Positions 25,064 to 30,917 of a stretch of 57,147 nucleotides of DNA are shown piece after piece (positions within the stretch are counted from its first letter, which is position 1; each line of letters begins with the position of its first letter). The notes under the pieces are model-generated. The model saw only the letters and a list, made by a program, of their open reading frames with translations, did not search any database and was not told the DNA's origin. The stretch lies in NCBI GenBank assembly GCA_017626325.1, contig JAGAIZ010000002.1, forward strand, positions 1 to 57,147. The letters are read 5' to 3'. The position numbers and the translations under genes are program-made. This DNA is from Lachnospiraceae bacterium. GTDB taxonomy: Bacteria > Bacillota > Clostridia > Lachnospirales > Lachnospiraceae.

Positions 25064-25924
25064 CAGTTGACAGAAACAGAATCACCCGGAACCATTTCGG
25101 GAAATGACACGGAGCCGGAAATACCGGACACGGGAGACATCCCGCAGGAAGGGGACGGAACAGGGCAGCCGCCAGAAGAAAGCCAGCCTGACCAGCCGCC
25201 GCAGGATAACGGGGACACTGAGCCGCCGTCTGCTGAGCAGCCGGGATCAGAAGCGCCCTCTGTAAATGAACCGGATACGGAATGGCAGGAAGAAGTTACA
25301 GCGCAGCTGCAGCTTCTGCAGGAAGCAGGCGATAACGGGGATATTACCCAGCGGCTTGACGCACTGCTTGACCTGCTGACACTGGAAGCAGAACAGGACG
25401 CCCTGGCAGAGACGGAAAAGGCTGCCGTAATGCCGCCATTTGAGGGCTACCAGGAGTGGAGCTATGGCATAGATATCGCCTTTGAAGTTTATCCTTTCGG
25501 CTATGGAAATTACCTGTCCCAGAATGTATACTGCGGCACGCCGGAGGAGTTTGAAGCATGGTACCAGAACACATATAACTGTATTGATGACACCATCCGC
25601 GATTTTTATGTCAAGACCATCACGGACGATGACGGCATGGAAGTTTATAACTATGAAACCGATTCAGAAGAACCGGAGCCGGAAGAGCCACCGGAGGAAG
25701 CGGCCACGGCAGATCTGATGCTCTCCCACCTGGAAAACATCAACAAAACGCTGGCGGACATGCTGGCGGCGGATATGGAATACTACCAGTCAGCATATGA
25801 CTACCAGGAACAGATGCTTGCGCTGCAGACAAGGCAGACAGCAGATACGGTCATCTTGTGCGTGACGCTGTTCATCCTGCTGGGCGCCATGTGCGCAAAG
25901 GCTTTCATAGAGAGGTTTAGATGA
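25052..25924 (+). CDS. Phage minor structural or membrane-anchored protein (hypothetical)
   Basis: About 290 residues. ATG 25052 is preferred because AGAGG is seven bases upstream; ATG 25046 is only one base from it. The first about 90 residues are Pro/Glu/Gln/Asp-rich and disordered. The middle (about 120-220) is Tyr/Asp-rich (YQEWSYGIDIAFEVYPFGYG). The C-terminus has one transmembrane helix (ADTVILCVTLFILLGAMCA) and a short basic tail ERFR, the topology of filamentous-phage minor coat proteins. There is no signal peptide. It overlaps the next gene (ATGA-type junction at 25921-25924). I do not recognise the family. Its start lies in a tandem duplication. Confidence 0.7.
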   Translation: MKEEQLTETESPGTISGNDTEPEIPDTGDIPQEGDGTGQPPEESQPDQPPQDNGDTEPPSAEQPGSEAPSVNEPDTEWQEEVTAQLQLLQEAGDNGDITQRLDALLDLLTLEAEQDALAETEKAAVMPPFEGYQEWSYGIDIAFEVYPFGYGNYLSQNVYCGTPEEFEAWYQNTYNCIDDTIRDFYVKTITDDDGMEVYNYETDSEEPEPEEPPEEAATADLMLSHLENINKTLADMLAADMEYYQSAYDYQEQMLALQTRQTADTVILCVTLFILLGAMCAKAFIERFR

Positions 25925-26061
25925 TGGAAAAATTATTATTGCAATGCATAGAAGAAAACCTGCACACATATGTGGCCGTTGGAATGGATATCGGCTTCGT
26001 GCTCATGGCTCTTCTGTGCCTGCTTGGATACGTTGTTGGCAGGGTCCAGGACCTTGTTTAA
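25921..26061 (+). CDS. Tiny phage membrane protein (pVII/pIX-like candidate)
   Basis: 46 residues: MMEKLLLQCIEENLHTYVAV, then a hydrophobic helix (GFVLMALLCLLGYVVG) and the tail RVQDLV. The start overlaps the stop of the preceding gene, so the two are translationally coupled. Immediately upstream of the major coat gene, filamentous phages encode very small membrane proteins (pVII and pIX in Ff) that cap the virion end. Size, topology and location agree; sequence identity was not tested. Confidence 0.7.
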   Translation: MMEKLLLQCIEENLHTYVAVGMDIGFVLMALLCLLGYVVGRVQDLV

Positions 26062-26103
26062 CATAGACGCGCGCGTAAATAATGACAGGAAGGAGGAAAC
26101 AGC

Positions 26104-26301
26104 ATGCCTGATTTATATGTAGCAGCATTATCTGCAACAGATTCTCTCGGCCTCAGCGATACCTTCGTGGACGCGATCACGACGATGAAAGCTGATTACC
26201 TGATCTATGTGGCGGCAATCGTCCCGATCGGCCTTGCGATCTGGGCCGCTCCCAAGGTAATTGGATGGGCGAAGAGATTCTTTACTGGCATTTCCAGATG
26301 A
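26104..26301 (+). CDS. Filamentous phage major coat protein candidate
   Basis: 65 residues with the profile of pVIII-type coats: an acidic amphipathic N-terminal half (Asp3, 13, 19, 23, 31), a hydrophobic helix at about residues 32-50 (YLIYVAAIVPIGLAIWAA), and a basic C-terminal tail (Lys51, Lys57, Arg58, Arg65) that would face the DNA. No cleavable signal peptide is evident, unlike Ff pVIII, so it would insert directly. It has the strongest ribosome binding site of the provirus (GGAAGGAGG) and is followed by a terminator-like hairpin, consistent with high separate expression. Confidence 0.85.
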   Translation: MPDLYVAALSATDSLGLSDTFVDAITTMKADYLIYVAAIVPIGLAIWAAPKVIGWAKRFFTGISR

Positions 26302-26338
26302 TGTACCTGGGATAACAAGTTAGTATGTCACAAAATGT

Positions 26339-26365
26339 ACCGGGAAGGGCAGCACCTTTCCCGGT
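26339..26365 (+). terminator. Terminator-like hairpin behind the major coat gene
   Basis: ACCGGGAA at 26339-26346 pairs with TTCCCGGT at 26358-26365, with further G/C pairing inside. The T-tract is poor. Its place behind the coat gene matches the central terminator after gene VIII in Ff phages. Confidence 0.6.
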
Positions 26366-26393
26366 TCTGGAAAAACACCCCCTATGGGCGATG

Positions 26394-26440
26394 CTTAGAT
26401 GTACTTAGATACGGTATTATCGTATCTTAGTACATCTTAG
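26394..26440. other. Long hairpin with a GGTATTATC-type loop
   Basis: GATGTACTTAGATACG (26398-26413) pairs with CGTATCTTAGTACATC (26421-26436) with one mismatch, and pairing continues partly outward (CTTA/TTAG). The apex reads GGTATTATC, similar to the TAGTATTAC of the origin stem-loop at 29550-29582. It lies in a 318-base non-coding gap between the coat gene and the small-ORF cassette. The rest of that gap is GC-rich without a gene. Confidence 0.65.
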
Positions 26441-26561
26441 ACAGCGACGAGCGCCGCGCGCGAAGGATGGCAGAGGGGGCTTGGGGGTGACGGGCTCGGA
26501 GGCCCAGAGGATACAATCCGCAGCCATACCCCTAAAATCTTGTAAGACCAAAAACTGAATA

Positions 26562-26590
26562 TTGAAAAAGACTTTCGTCAGTGTTATACT
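26562..26590 (+). promoter_or_regulatory. Predicted sigma-A promoter inside the provirus
   Basis: TTGAAA (26562-26567), a 17-base spacer and TATACT (26585-26590) lie 29 bases before the start of the 60-residue gene. It is the clearest promoter in the provirus and begins an AT-rich cassette ended by the terminator at 26792-26826. Confidence 0.75.
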
Positions 26591-26618
26591 CTCCCTATAG
26601 TTTGATTGGGGGGATTGG

Positions 26619-26801
26619 ATGGATTTAACTATTATTTATGTAGTCATTATTTTATTAATGCTTCCGTTTGTGATCATAAAGGGAACTAGAACGAATAAAA
26701 AATATGAAGAAGCATTGAAAAGAAATAAAGAGCTTGAAACAGAGCTAAAGTTATTGAAACAGGAAAACTATTATTTAAAGAAGCTGAATGGCACTGACTA
26801 G
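26619..26801 (+). CDS. Small membrane-anchored coiled-coil protein (moron-like)
   Basis: 60 residues: an N-terminal transmembrane helix (IIYVVIILLMLPFVII), a basic stretch (KGTRTNKKYEEALKRNK) and a coiled coil (ELETELKLLKQENYYLKKLN). The gene has its own promoter and an intrinsic terminator overlapping its stop codon, and is much more AT-rich than the coat and Zot genes. Such promoter-gene-terminator cassettes inserted among structural genes are called morons and often encode lysogenic-conversion or exclusion functions. The function here is unknown. Confidence 0.7.
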   Translation: MDLTIIYVVIILLMLPFVIIKGTRTNKKYEEALKRNKELETELKLLKQENYYLKKLNGTD

Positions 26802-26826
26802 GATAAAAACTAGCCAGTGTTTTTTT
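26792..26826 (+). terminator. Intrinsic terminator of the small-ORF cassette
   Basis: CACTGACTAG (26792-26801, including the stop TAG) pairs 9/10 with CTAGCCAGTG (26810-26819), followed by seven T residues. It is a classic rho-independent terminator. The downstream adsorption gene starts 14 bases later, so it must be reached by readthrough or expressed from elsewhere. Confidence 0.85.
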
Positions 26827-26839
26827 ATGAGGTTAGATT

Positions 26840-28393
26840 ATGAAACAAAAACTTGCATTGTTATTAGCTAGCGTGATGATATGCATGTCGGTATTTATGA
26901 ATTATAATAACGTAATAATTGCTAGTGCATCTTCAGAACAAGATAACCTAGATGATGCCTATGAAGAAATTATTCATGCAGCTCTTATTACTGCTGCGTC
27001 TGCATTGGGCATTTGGTTATCAGGCGGTTCAGCTGCTGCAATTATGCCAATCGTATTATCTGGCGCTTTACAAGAAACTACTAATTTAAAAGACTATGTT
27101 GATACTTATCTTTATGATAACGGAGACGGAACCACCACGATATCAGAAGAATTTATCACATTGGTGCTGCAGTCCTACAAGCAGTACAAAGAAGACAACG
27201 GCCTGTCCTTTGACGGCTCCATGGATGCCAATGAAGACGGCTACTACTATTTCCCTGATTTCACCGCCACGGCCTATCACCCAAGCAGTTCAACATGGTG
27301 CGGATCTGTCGTATTTACGGATATCTATTCCTACTATCCCTGTGCCGTGCTTTTACGGAGCAATTTCTGGCGCGGGACTGGCTATGAAACAGCGGGATAT
27401 ATCATCTATTACAATGCTTCTTCGGATGAATTCTTCTGCATGCAGTATGTATATGATGAAAACGGCGTGCTGGATCCTGATATTATTCATCCCGCCAACA
27501 GTTCGTTCCTGAATCCCCAAAAGGCCCATAAAGCGGTTAAAGACGGTTATGCCGGCCCGGCCTATTTCGATACCCTGTCCCTCGGCTGGGCTGTAAATGT
27601 AAGTTATCCAGGTGCCTGCATGACTGCAAGTTCTTCCTGCATCCCTACTTACAATGACCTGTCAGCGTTAAAGCACGGCCTGAGGACCGGGGATTTTTCT
27701 GCAGCACATAACTACGGCACGGAAGCTTCCTGGTACGACGGCACTTATTCCGGCGGCGATATCACCGTGGAAACTGAGAAGCTGCAGGGCATTTTAGATA
27801 AGCTGGATGAACTGGACGAAACCGGAAAAGGCATCGACGATAAGCTGGGCGACCTGCTTGACTGGCTCGGCATCGGTGACAGCTCAGGCGGTACTGCGGC
27901 TGGCGGCATCACGGGATGGCTTCAGAAAATCTATAACAGGCTCGGGGACATGCTCAGCCAGCTAAAGAGCATTAAACGCTGGACAGTGGTCGACACTGTC
28001 ATAGACGGCGTAGACGCTGTCGCTGACTGGCTCGACCTGATCCACGATGTGTTAAGCGACGCCGATGACGGGGCTGAGGCTGCTGTCGCAACCCTCTCCT
28101 CCGCGCTGGACGGTGCATCCGGGCTCCTGAAGCAGAAGTTCCCTTTCTCCATCCCATGGGATATCCTGTTTCTGGTCACCATTCTGGCGGCGGATCCTGA
28201 ACCGCCCCATTTTGAAGTGCCCTTTCAGATCGATCTGTCGCTGATTGGCTACACGGTGGACTATACCTTTGAGATTGACTTTACCCGTTTCCAGTGGCTC
28301 TCGGACATCCTGCGGGCCCTGCTTTCCATGACCTACGCCGTAGGGCTCATGAAGATGACCGCCAGCGTGGCAGACATTAAGAGGGAGGAATAA
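26840..28393 (+). CDS. Adsorption / minor coat protein (pIII-like candidate)
   Basis: A 517-residue secreted protein. The N-terminal signal peptide is MKQKLALLLASVMICMSVFM with a likely cut after ASA near residue 31. A Tyr/Ser-rich domain follows (about 90-310) with six or more cysteines suited to disulfides outside the cell. Then come an Asp/Leu-rich helical region (about 315-440) and a C-terminal hydrophobic anchor (ILRALLSMTYAVGLMKMTAS). This is the plan of pIII-type proteins: receptor-binding N-terminus, linker, membrane anchor. It is followed directly by the pVI-like and Zot genes. The first about 90 codons are clearly more AT-rich than the rest, a sign of mosaic origin. Confidence 0.8.
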   Translation: MKQKLALLLASVMICMSVFMNYNNVIIASASSEQDNLDDAYEEIIHAALITAASALGIWLSGGSAAAIMPIVLSGALQETTNLKDYVDTYLYDNGDGTTTISEEFITLVLQSYKQYKEDNGLSFDGSMDANEDGYYYFPDFTATAYHPSSSTWCGSVVFTDIYSYYPCAVLLRSNFWRGTGYETAGYIIYYNASSDEFFCMQYVYDENGVLDPDIIHPANSSFLNPQKAHKAVKDGYAGPAYFDTLSLGWAVNVSYPGACMTASSSCIPTYNDLSALKHGLRTGDFSAAHNYGTEASWYDGTYSGGDITVETEKLQGILDKLDELDETGKGIDDKLGDLLDWLGIGDSSGGTAAGGITGWLQKIYNRLGDMLSQLKSIKRWTVVDTVIDGVDAVADWLDLIHDVLSDADDGAEAAVATLSSALDGASGLLKQKFPFSIPWDILFLVTILAADPEPPHFEVPFQIDLSLIGYTVDYTFEIDFTRFQWLSDILRALLSMTYAVGLMKMTASVADIKREE

Positions 28394-28397
28394 TGCC

Positions 28398-28643
28398 ATG
28401 ATCGACATACTGAAATCCTTTCTGGAAGGGATCTACAGCCTCCTGCCGGACAGCCCTTTCCAGACACTGTTCTCAAGCGAACTGTACCATTTTGACTTCC
28501 TGCACTGGCTCAACTGGTTCATTCCCTTTGACCTGTGCTTCAAGATCACGGAAGTCTGGGTGACTGCAATAGCAGCCTACTACCTGTTCGTGATCATCAA
28601 GAAGGTCGTATTTGACCTTATCATCGGCAAGCTGATTGCCTGA
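28398..28643 (+). CDS. pVI-like minor coat protein candidate
   Basis: 81 residues with three hydrophobic or amphipathic stretches, including HWLNWFIPFDLCFKI and TAIAAYYLFVIIKKVVFDLI. It lies four bases after the adsorption gene and just before zot. In Ff phages the small multi-helix pVI lies exactly between genes III and I and forms the virion end with pIII. The call is by position, size and hydrophobicity. Confidence 0.75.
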   Translation: MIDILKSFLEGIYSLLPDSPFQTLFSSELYHFDFLHWLNWFIPFDLCFKITEVWVTAIAAYYLFVIIKKVVFDLIIGKLIA

Positions 28644-28662
28644 GAAAGAGAGGTGGATATTT

Positions 28663-29385
28663 ATGATTTATTTCTATACCGGCACGCCCGGCTCCGGCAA
28701 GTCCCTGCATATGGCAGCCGAGATCTATGACGCTGTCTGGCGGGGCAAAAACGTGATCGCCAACTTCCCCATCAATGAATCCTATTTTGCAAAAGCAAAG
28801 CACCCGGAAAAGCTGGGCAGGTTCATTTACGTGCCTAACAGCCAGTGGATGGAAAGCGCCTATACCACGCGCCAGGCTTACGACCCCGTCCGTGAGGCTT
28901 ATTTCCGCGGCACTGTGCCCCCGGATCATTACACCTACCTGGACGGGCTCTACTCCTATGCCCTCCAGTTCCATAAGCGTGACAGGAAGGGCCGCATCAT
29001 CGAGCACCAGACCCTCCTTGTCCTGGACGAATGCCAGGGCCTTTTCAATAACCGCTCCTGGGCAAAAAAAGACCGTACCGCCTGGGTGGATTTTTTCAGG
29101 GAACACCGCAAATACGGCTTTGACATCTATCTGATCAGCCAGGATGACCAGGTCATAGACAAACAGATCCGGGCCGTCCTGCAGTTTAAGGTGGAGCACC
29201 GCTCCGTGAAGAACTACAAGCTGGCAGGGAAGCTGCTTGCTTTCTTATCCGGCGGCAACCTGTTTGTGTGGATCCTGTCCAACTACCAGATCAGGAGCCG
29301 GGACGCCTGGATCAAGAGCGAATATTTCACCGGGCGCAAGTTTTATGATTTTTATAACAGCTATGAGACATTCCATACCGGGTAA
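28663..29385 (+). CDS. zot: Zot-type filamentous phage assembly ATPase (pI-like)
   Basis: 240 residues from ATG 28663 (GAGAGGTGG upstream; the TTG at 28636 overlaps the previous gene and is unlikely). The Walker A motif GTPGSGKS is at residues 7-14 and the Walker B segment is LLVLDECQG. A predicted membrane helix lies near residues 192-212 (LLAFLSGGNLFVWILSNY), then an outer tail of about 30 residues. In the family this protein powers extrusion of the virion through the membrane and is the hallmark gene of inoviruses. The 3' end of the gene forms the left arm of the long hairpin at 29360-29434. Confidence 0.93.
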   Translation: MIYFYTGTPGSGKSLHMAAEIYDAVWRGKNVIANFPINESYFAKAKHPEKLGRFIYVPNSQWMESAYTTRQAYDPVREAYFRGTVPPDHYTYLDGLYSYALQFHKRDRKGRIIEHQTLLVLDECQGLFNNRSWAKKDRTAWVDFFREHRKYGFDIYLISQDDQVIDKQIRAVLQFKVEHRSVKNYKLAGKLLAFLSGGNLFVWILSNYQIRSRDAWIKSEYFTGRKFYDFYNSYETFHTG

Positions 29386-29434
29386 TGCCCGTGCCCTGCG
29401 CGCGGGCCTATCCCGGTATGGGATGTCTCATAGC
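29360..29434. other. Long hairpin, candidate packaging (morphogenetic) signal
   Basis: A 23-bp stem with 22 Watson-Crick pairs and one G-T pair (arms 29360-29382 and 29412-29434) starts inside the end of zot and crowns into a second stem GCCCG/CGGGC. In Ff phages the packaging signal is a long imperfect hairpin directly after the last assembly gene, at the same relative position. No T-tract follows, so a terminator role is less likely. Confidence 0.65.
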
Positions 29435-29456
29435 GGGAATCCCCTTTACATTAGGG

Positions 29457-29531
29457 GGATAAGTGATAGCCTGCTTCCGGGGCGGTGCTGCCCCCTGGCA
29501 CGCCGCCGCGGCAGCAGACAATCGCTTATCC
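29457..29531. other. Branched hairpin, candidate complementary-strand origin
   Basis: GGATAAGTGAT (29457-29467) pairs with ATCGCTTATCC (29521-29531) with one G-T pair. It encloses a GC-rich domain containing GGGGC/GCCCC (29479-29494) and further GC pairing. In Ff the second and third intergenic hairpins prime minus-strand synthesis; this element has the same place between the packaging hairpin and the plus-strand origin. A smaller hairpin ATCCCC/GGGGAT (29439-29460) abuts it. Confidence 0.5.
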
Positions 29532-29549
29532 GGGTTCATGATGTCAAGG

Positions 29550-29582
29550 GGTTCCCTAAGGCTAGTATTACCTTAGGGAACC
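29550..29582 (+). other. Rolling-circle origin stem-loop with circovirus-type nonanucleotide TAGTATTAC
   Basis: GGTTCCCTAAGG (29550-29561) and CCTTAGGGAACC (29571-29582) form a perfect 12-bp stem. The loop is CTAGTATTA, and with the first stem base it gives TAGTATTAC at 29563-29571. In circoviruses and other CRESS-DNA viruses Rep nicks this nonanucleotide between the seventh and eighth base. The stem-loop lies 148 bases upstream of a Rep of that same class, and tandem short repeats follow it. The sequence match is exact; function is inferred. Confidence 0.9.
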
Positions 29583-29585
29583 TCC

Positions 29586-29654
29586 GTGTAATGTGTAATT
29601 TTGGTTCAAACACTGATAAACACTGGATTTTGAGTTGTGTAATTGTTGTGTATT
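29586..29654 (+). repeat. Iteron-like repeats next to the origin
   Basis: GTGTAAT occurs in tandem at 29586-29592 and 29593-29599 and again at 29637-29643, with the variant GTGTATT at 29648-29654. AAACACTG occurs at 29608-29615 and 29618-29625. Short repeats beside the nonanucleotide hairpin are the usual Rep-binding sites in CRESS-DNA replicons. Confidence 0.7.
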
Positions 29655-29672
29655 TTTGGTGTGCAAAATAAC

Positions 29673-29714
29673 CTCTGTGCATAAAGTCCCATTTATTGGA
29701 CTTTATGCACAGAG
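29673..29714 (+). promoter_or_regulatory. Perfect 17-bp hairpin in the rep leader
   Basis: Arms 29673-29689 (CTCTGTGCATAAAGTCC) and 29698-29714 (GGACTTTATGCACAGAG) pair without mismatch around an 8-base loop. The hairpin ends four bases before the rep ribosome binding site (AAGGGGG). It could control rep translation or transcription, or act in replication. Confidence 0.7.
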
Positions 29715-29729
29715 AGATAAGGGGGCTGC

Positions 29730-30734
29730 ATGGAAGATAAAACACGCTCCCGGAAATGGCTGCTGACAATCAATAATCCAAAAGAGCACGGGTATAGCCA
29801 TGAATATATCAAGCTGGCGCTGTCAGATTTCAAAGCTGTGAAATACTGGTGCATGTGCGACGAGGTAGGCGGAAAGAAGGAAGTCTACCACACCCATCTG
29901 TTCATCATGGGGAATAACGGGATCCTCTTTTCCACCGTGAAGAAGAAGTTCCCAAAAGCCCATATCGATTACTGTCACGGGCTCGCACAGGAAAACCGCG
30001 ACTATATCCGTAAAGAGGGGAAATATAAAGGAAGTTCGAAAGAAGAGACAAACATAAAGGAAACCTTTGAAGAAATGGGTGATTGTCCGGTGGAACGGCC
30101 GGGACAGAGGAATGACTTGATTAACCTGTATGACATGATCAAGTCAGGCATGGATAACTATGATATCCTCGAAAATGATCCGTCGTATATGATGCAGCTT
30201 GACAAAATAGACCGCTGCCGGCAGATCATAAAAGAAAAAGAATTCAGGAACAAATTCAGGGAACTTGAGGTGGAGTATTGGTCCGGGAAGACCGGATCCG
30301 GCAAGACAAAAACAATCATGGAACGCTACGGCTATGAAAACGTGTTTCGTGTCACATCCTACAGATATCCCTTTGACAACTACCGCGGGCAGGACATCGT
30401 CGTCTTTGAGGAATTTTACAATTCCCTGTCCATCCAGGAGATGCTGACGCTGCTTGACGGCTATCCCTTAGACCTGCCCTGCCGGTACAATAACAGGACA
30501 GCCTGTTATACGAAAGTCTACATCCTCTCGAATGCAGATCTTTCAGACCAGTACAGGGACGTCCAGCGGGAAAGCAAGGAAACCTGGAATGCATTCTTAA
30601 GACGCATTCAGGCAGTAAAAGTATTTGATGAAAAAGGCATCCGGGATTATAAGAGTCCCGAAGAATACCTGCTGAGCTTCAAGCCATGTGAATCTTCCCC
30701 TTGGGATAAAGATTTTGAGAAAGAATATAAGTAG
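29730..30734 (+). CDS. rep: CRESS-type replication initiator (HUH endonuclease + SF3 helicase)
   Basis: 334 residues with the two-domain plan of circovirus and geminivirus Reps and related bacterial plasmid Reps. HUH domain: motif I WLLTINNP (10-17), motif II HTH at 54-56 followed by LFI, motif III YIRKEGKY (catalytic Tyr92 with Lys95). Helicase domain: Walker A GKTGSGKT (186-193), Walker B-like IVVFEEF (223-229), motif C LSN with Asn268. The only odd feature is Glu in place of the usual Asp pair in Walker B. Ff-type phages use the unrelated pII or other Reps without a helicase domain. The matching TAGTATTAC stem-loop is directly upstream. Start ATG 29730 behind AAGGGGG. Confidence 0.92.
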   Translation: MEDKTRSRKWLLTINNPKEHGYSHEYIKLALSDFKAVKYWCMCDEVGGKKEVYHTHLFIMGNNGILFSTVKKKFPKAHIDYCHGLAQENRDYIRKEGKYKGSSKEETNIKETFEEMGDCPVERPGQRNDLINLYDMIKSGMDNYDILENDPSYMMQLDKIDRCRQIIKEKEFRNKFRELEVEYWSGKTGSGKTKTIMERYGYENVFRVTSYRYPFDNYRGQDIVVFEEFYNSLSIQEMLTLLDGYPLDLPCRYNNRTACYTKVYILSNADLSDQYRDVQRESKETWNAFLRRIQAVKVFDEKGIRDYKSPEEYLLSFKPCESSPWDKDFEKEYK

Positions 30735-30826
30735 GAAATGCTGGACTTAAAGAGCGGTAAATGATGATATTTTCATAACAGAAATTTTTATACTGACGGC
30801 TGGCACAGCTTACCGCCAGGCCACAT

Positions 30827-30888
30827 AAAAAAAGCCATTTGTAAAGGGCGCGAAGCGTTTATATACCCTTTATAAATGGCTCTTTTTT
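30827..30888. terminator. Bidirectional intrinsic terminator between rep and transposase
   Basis: GCCATTTGTAAAGGG (30834-30848) pairs with CCCTTTATAAATGGC (30866-30880) with one wobble. A-run on the left and T-run on the right make it work in both directions. It isolates rep from the transposase gene and lies 30 bases before the latter's start. Confidence 0.85.
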
Positions 30889-30917
30889 ATGACATCGTGG
30901 ATATGACAGGGGGTGTT

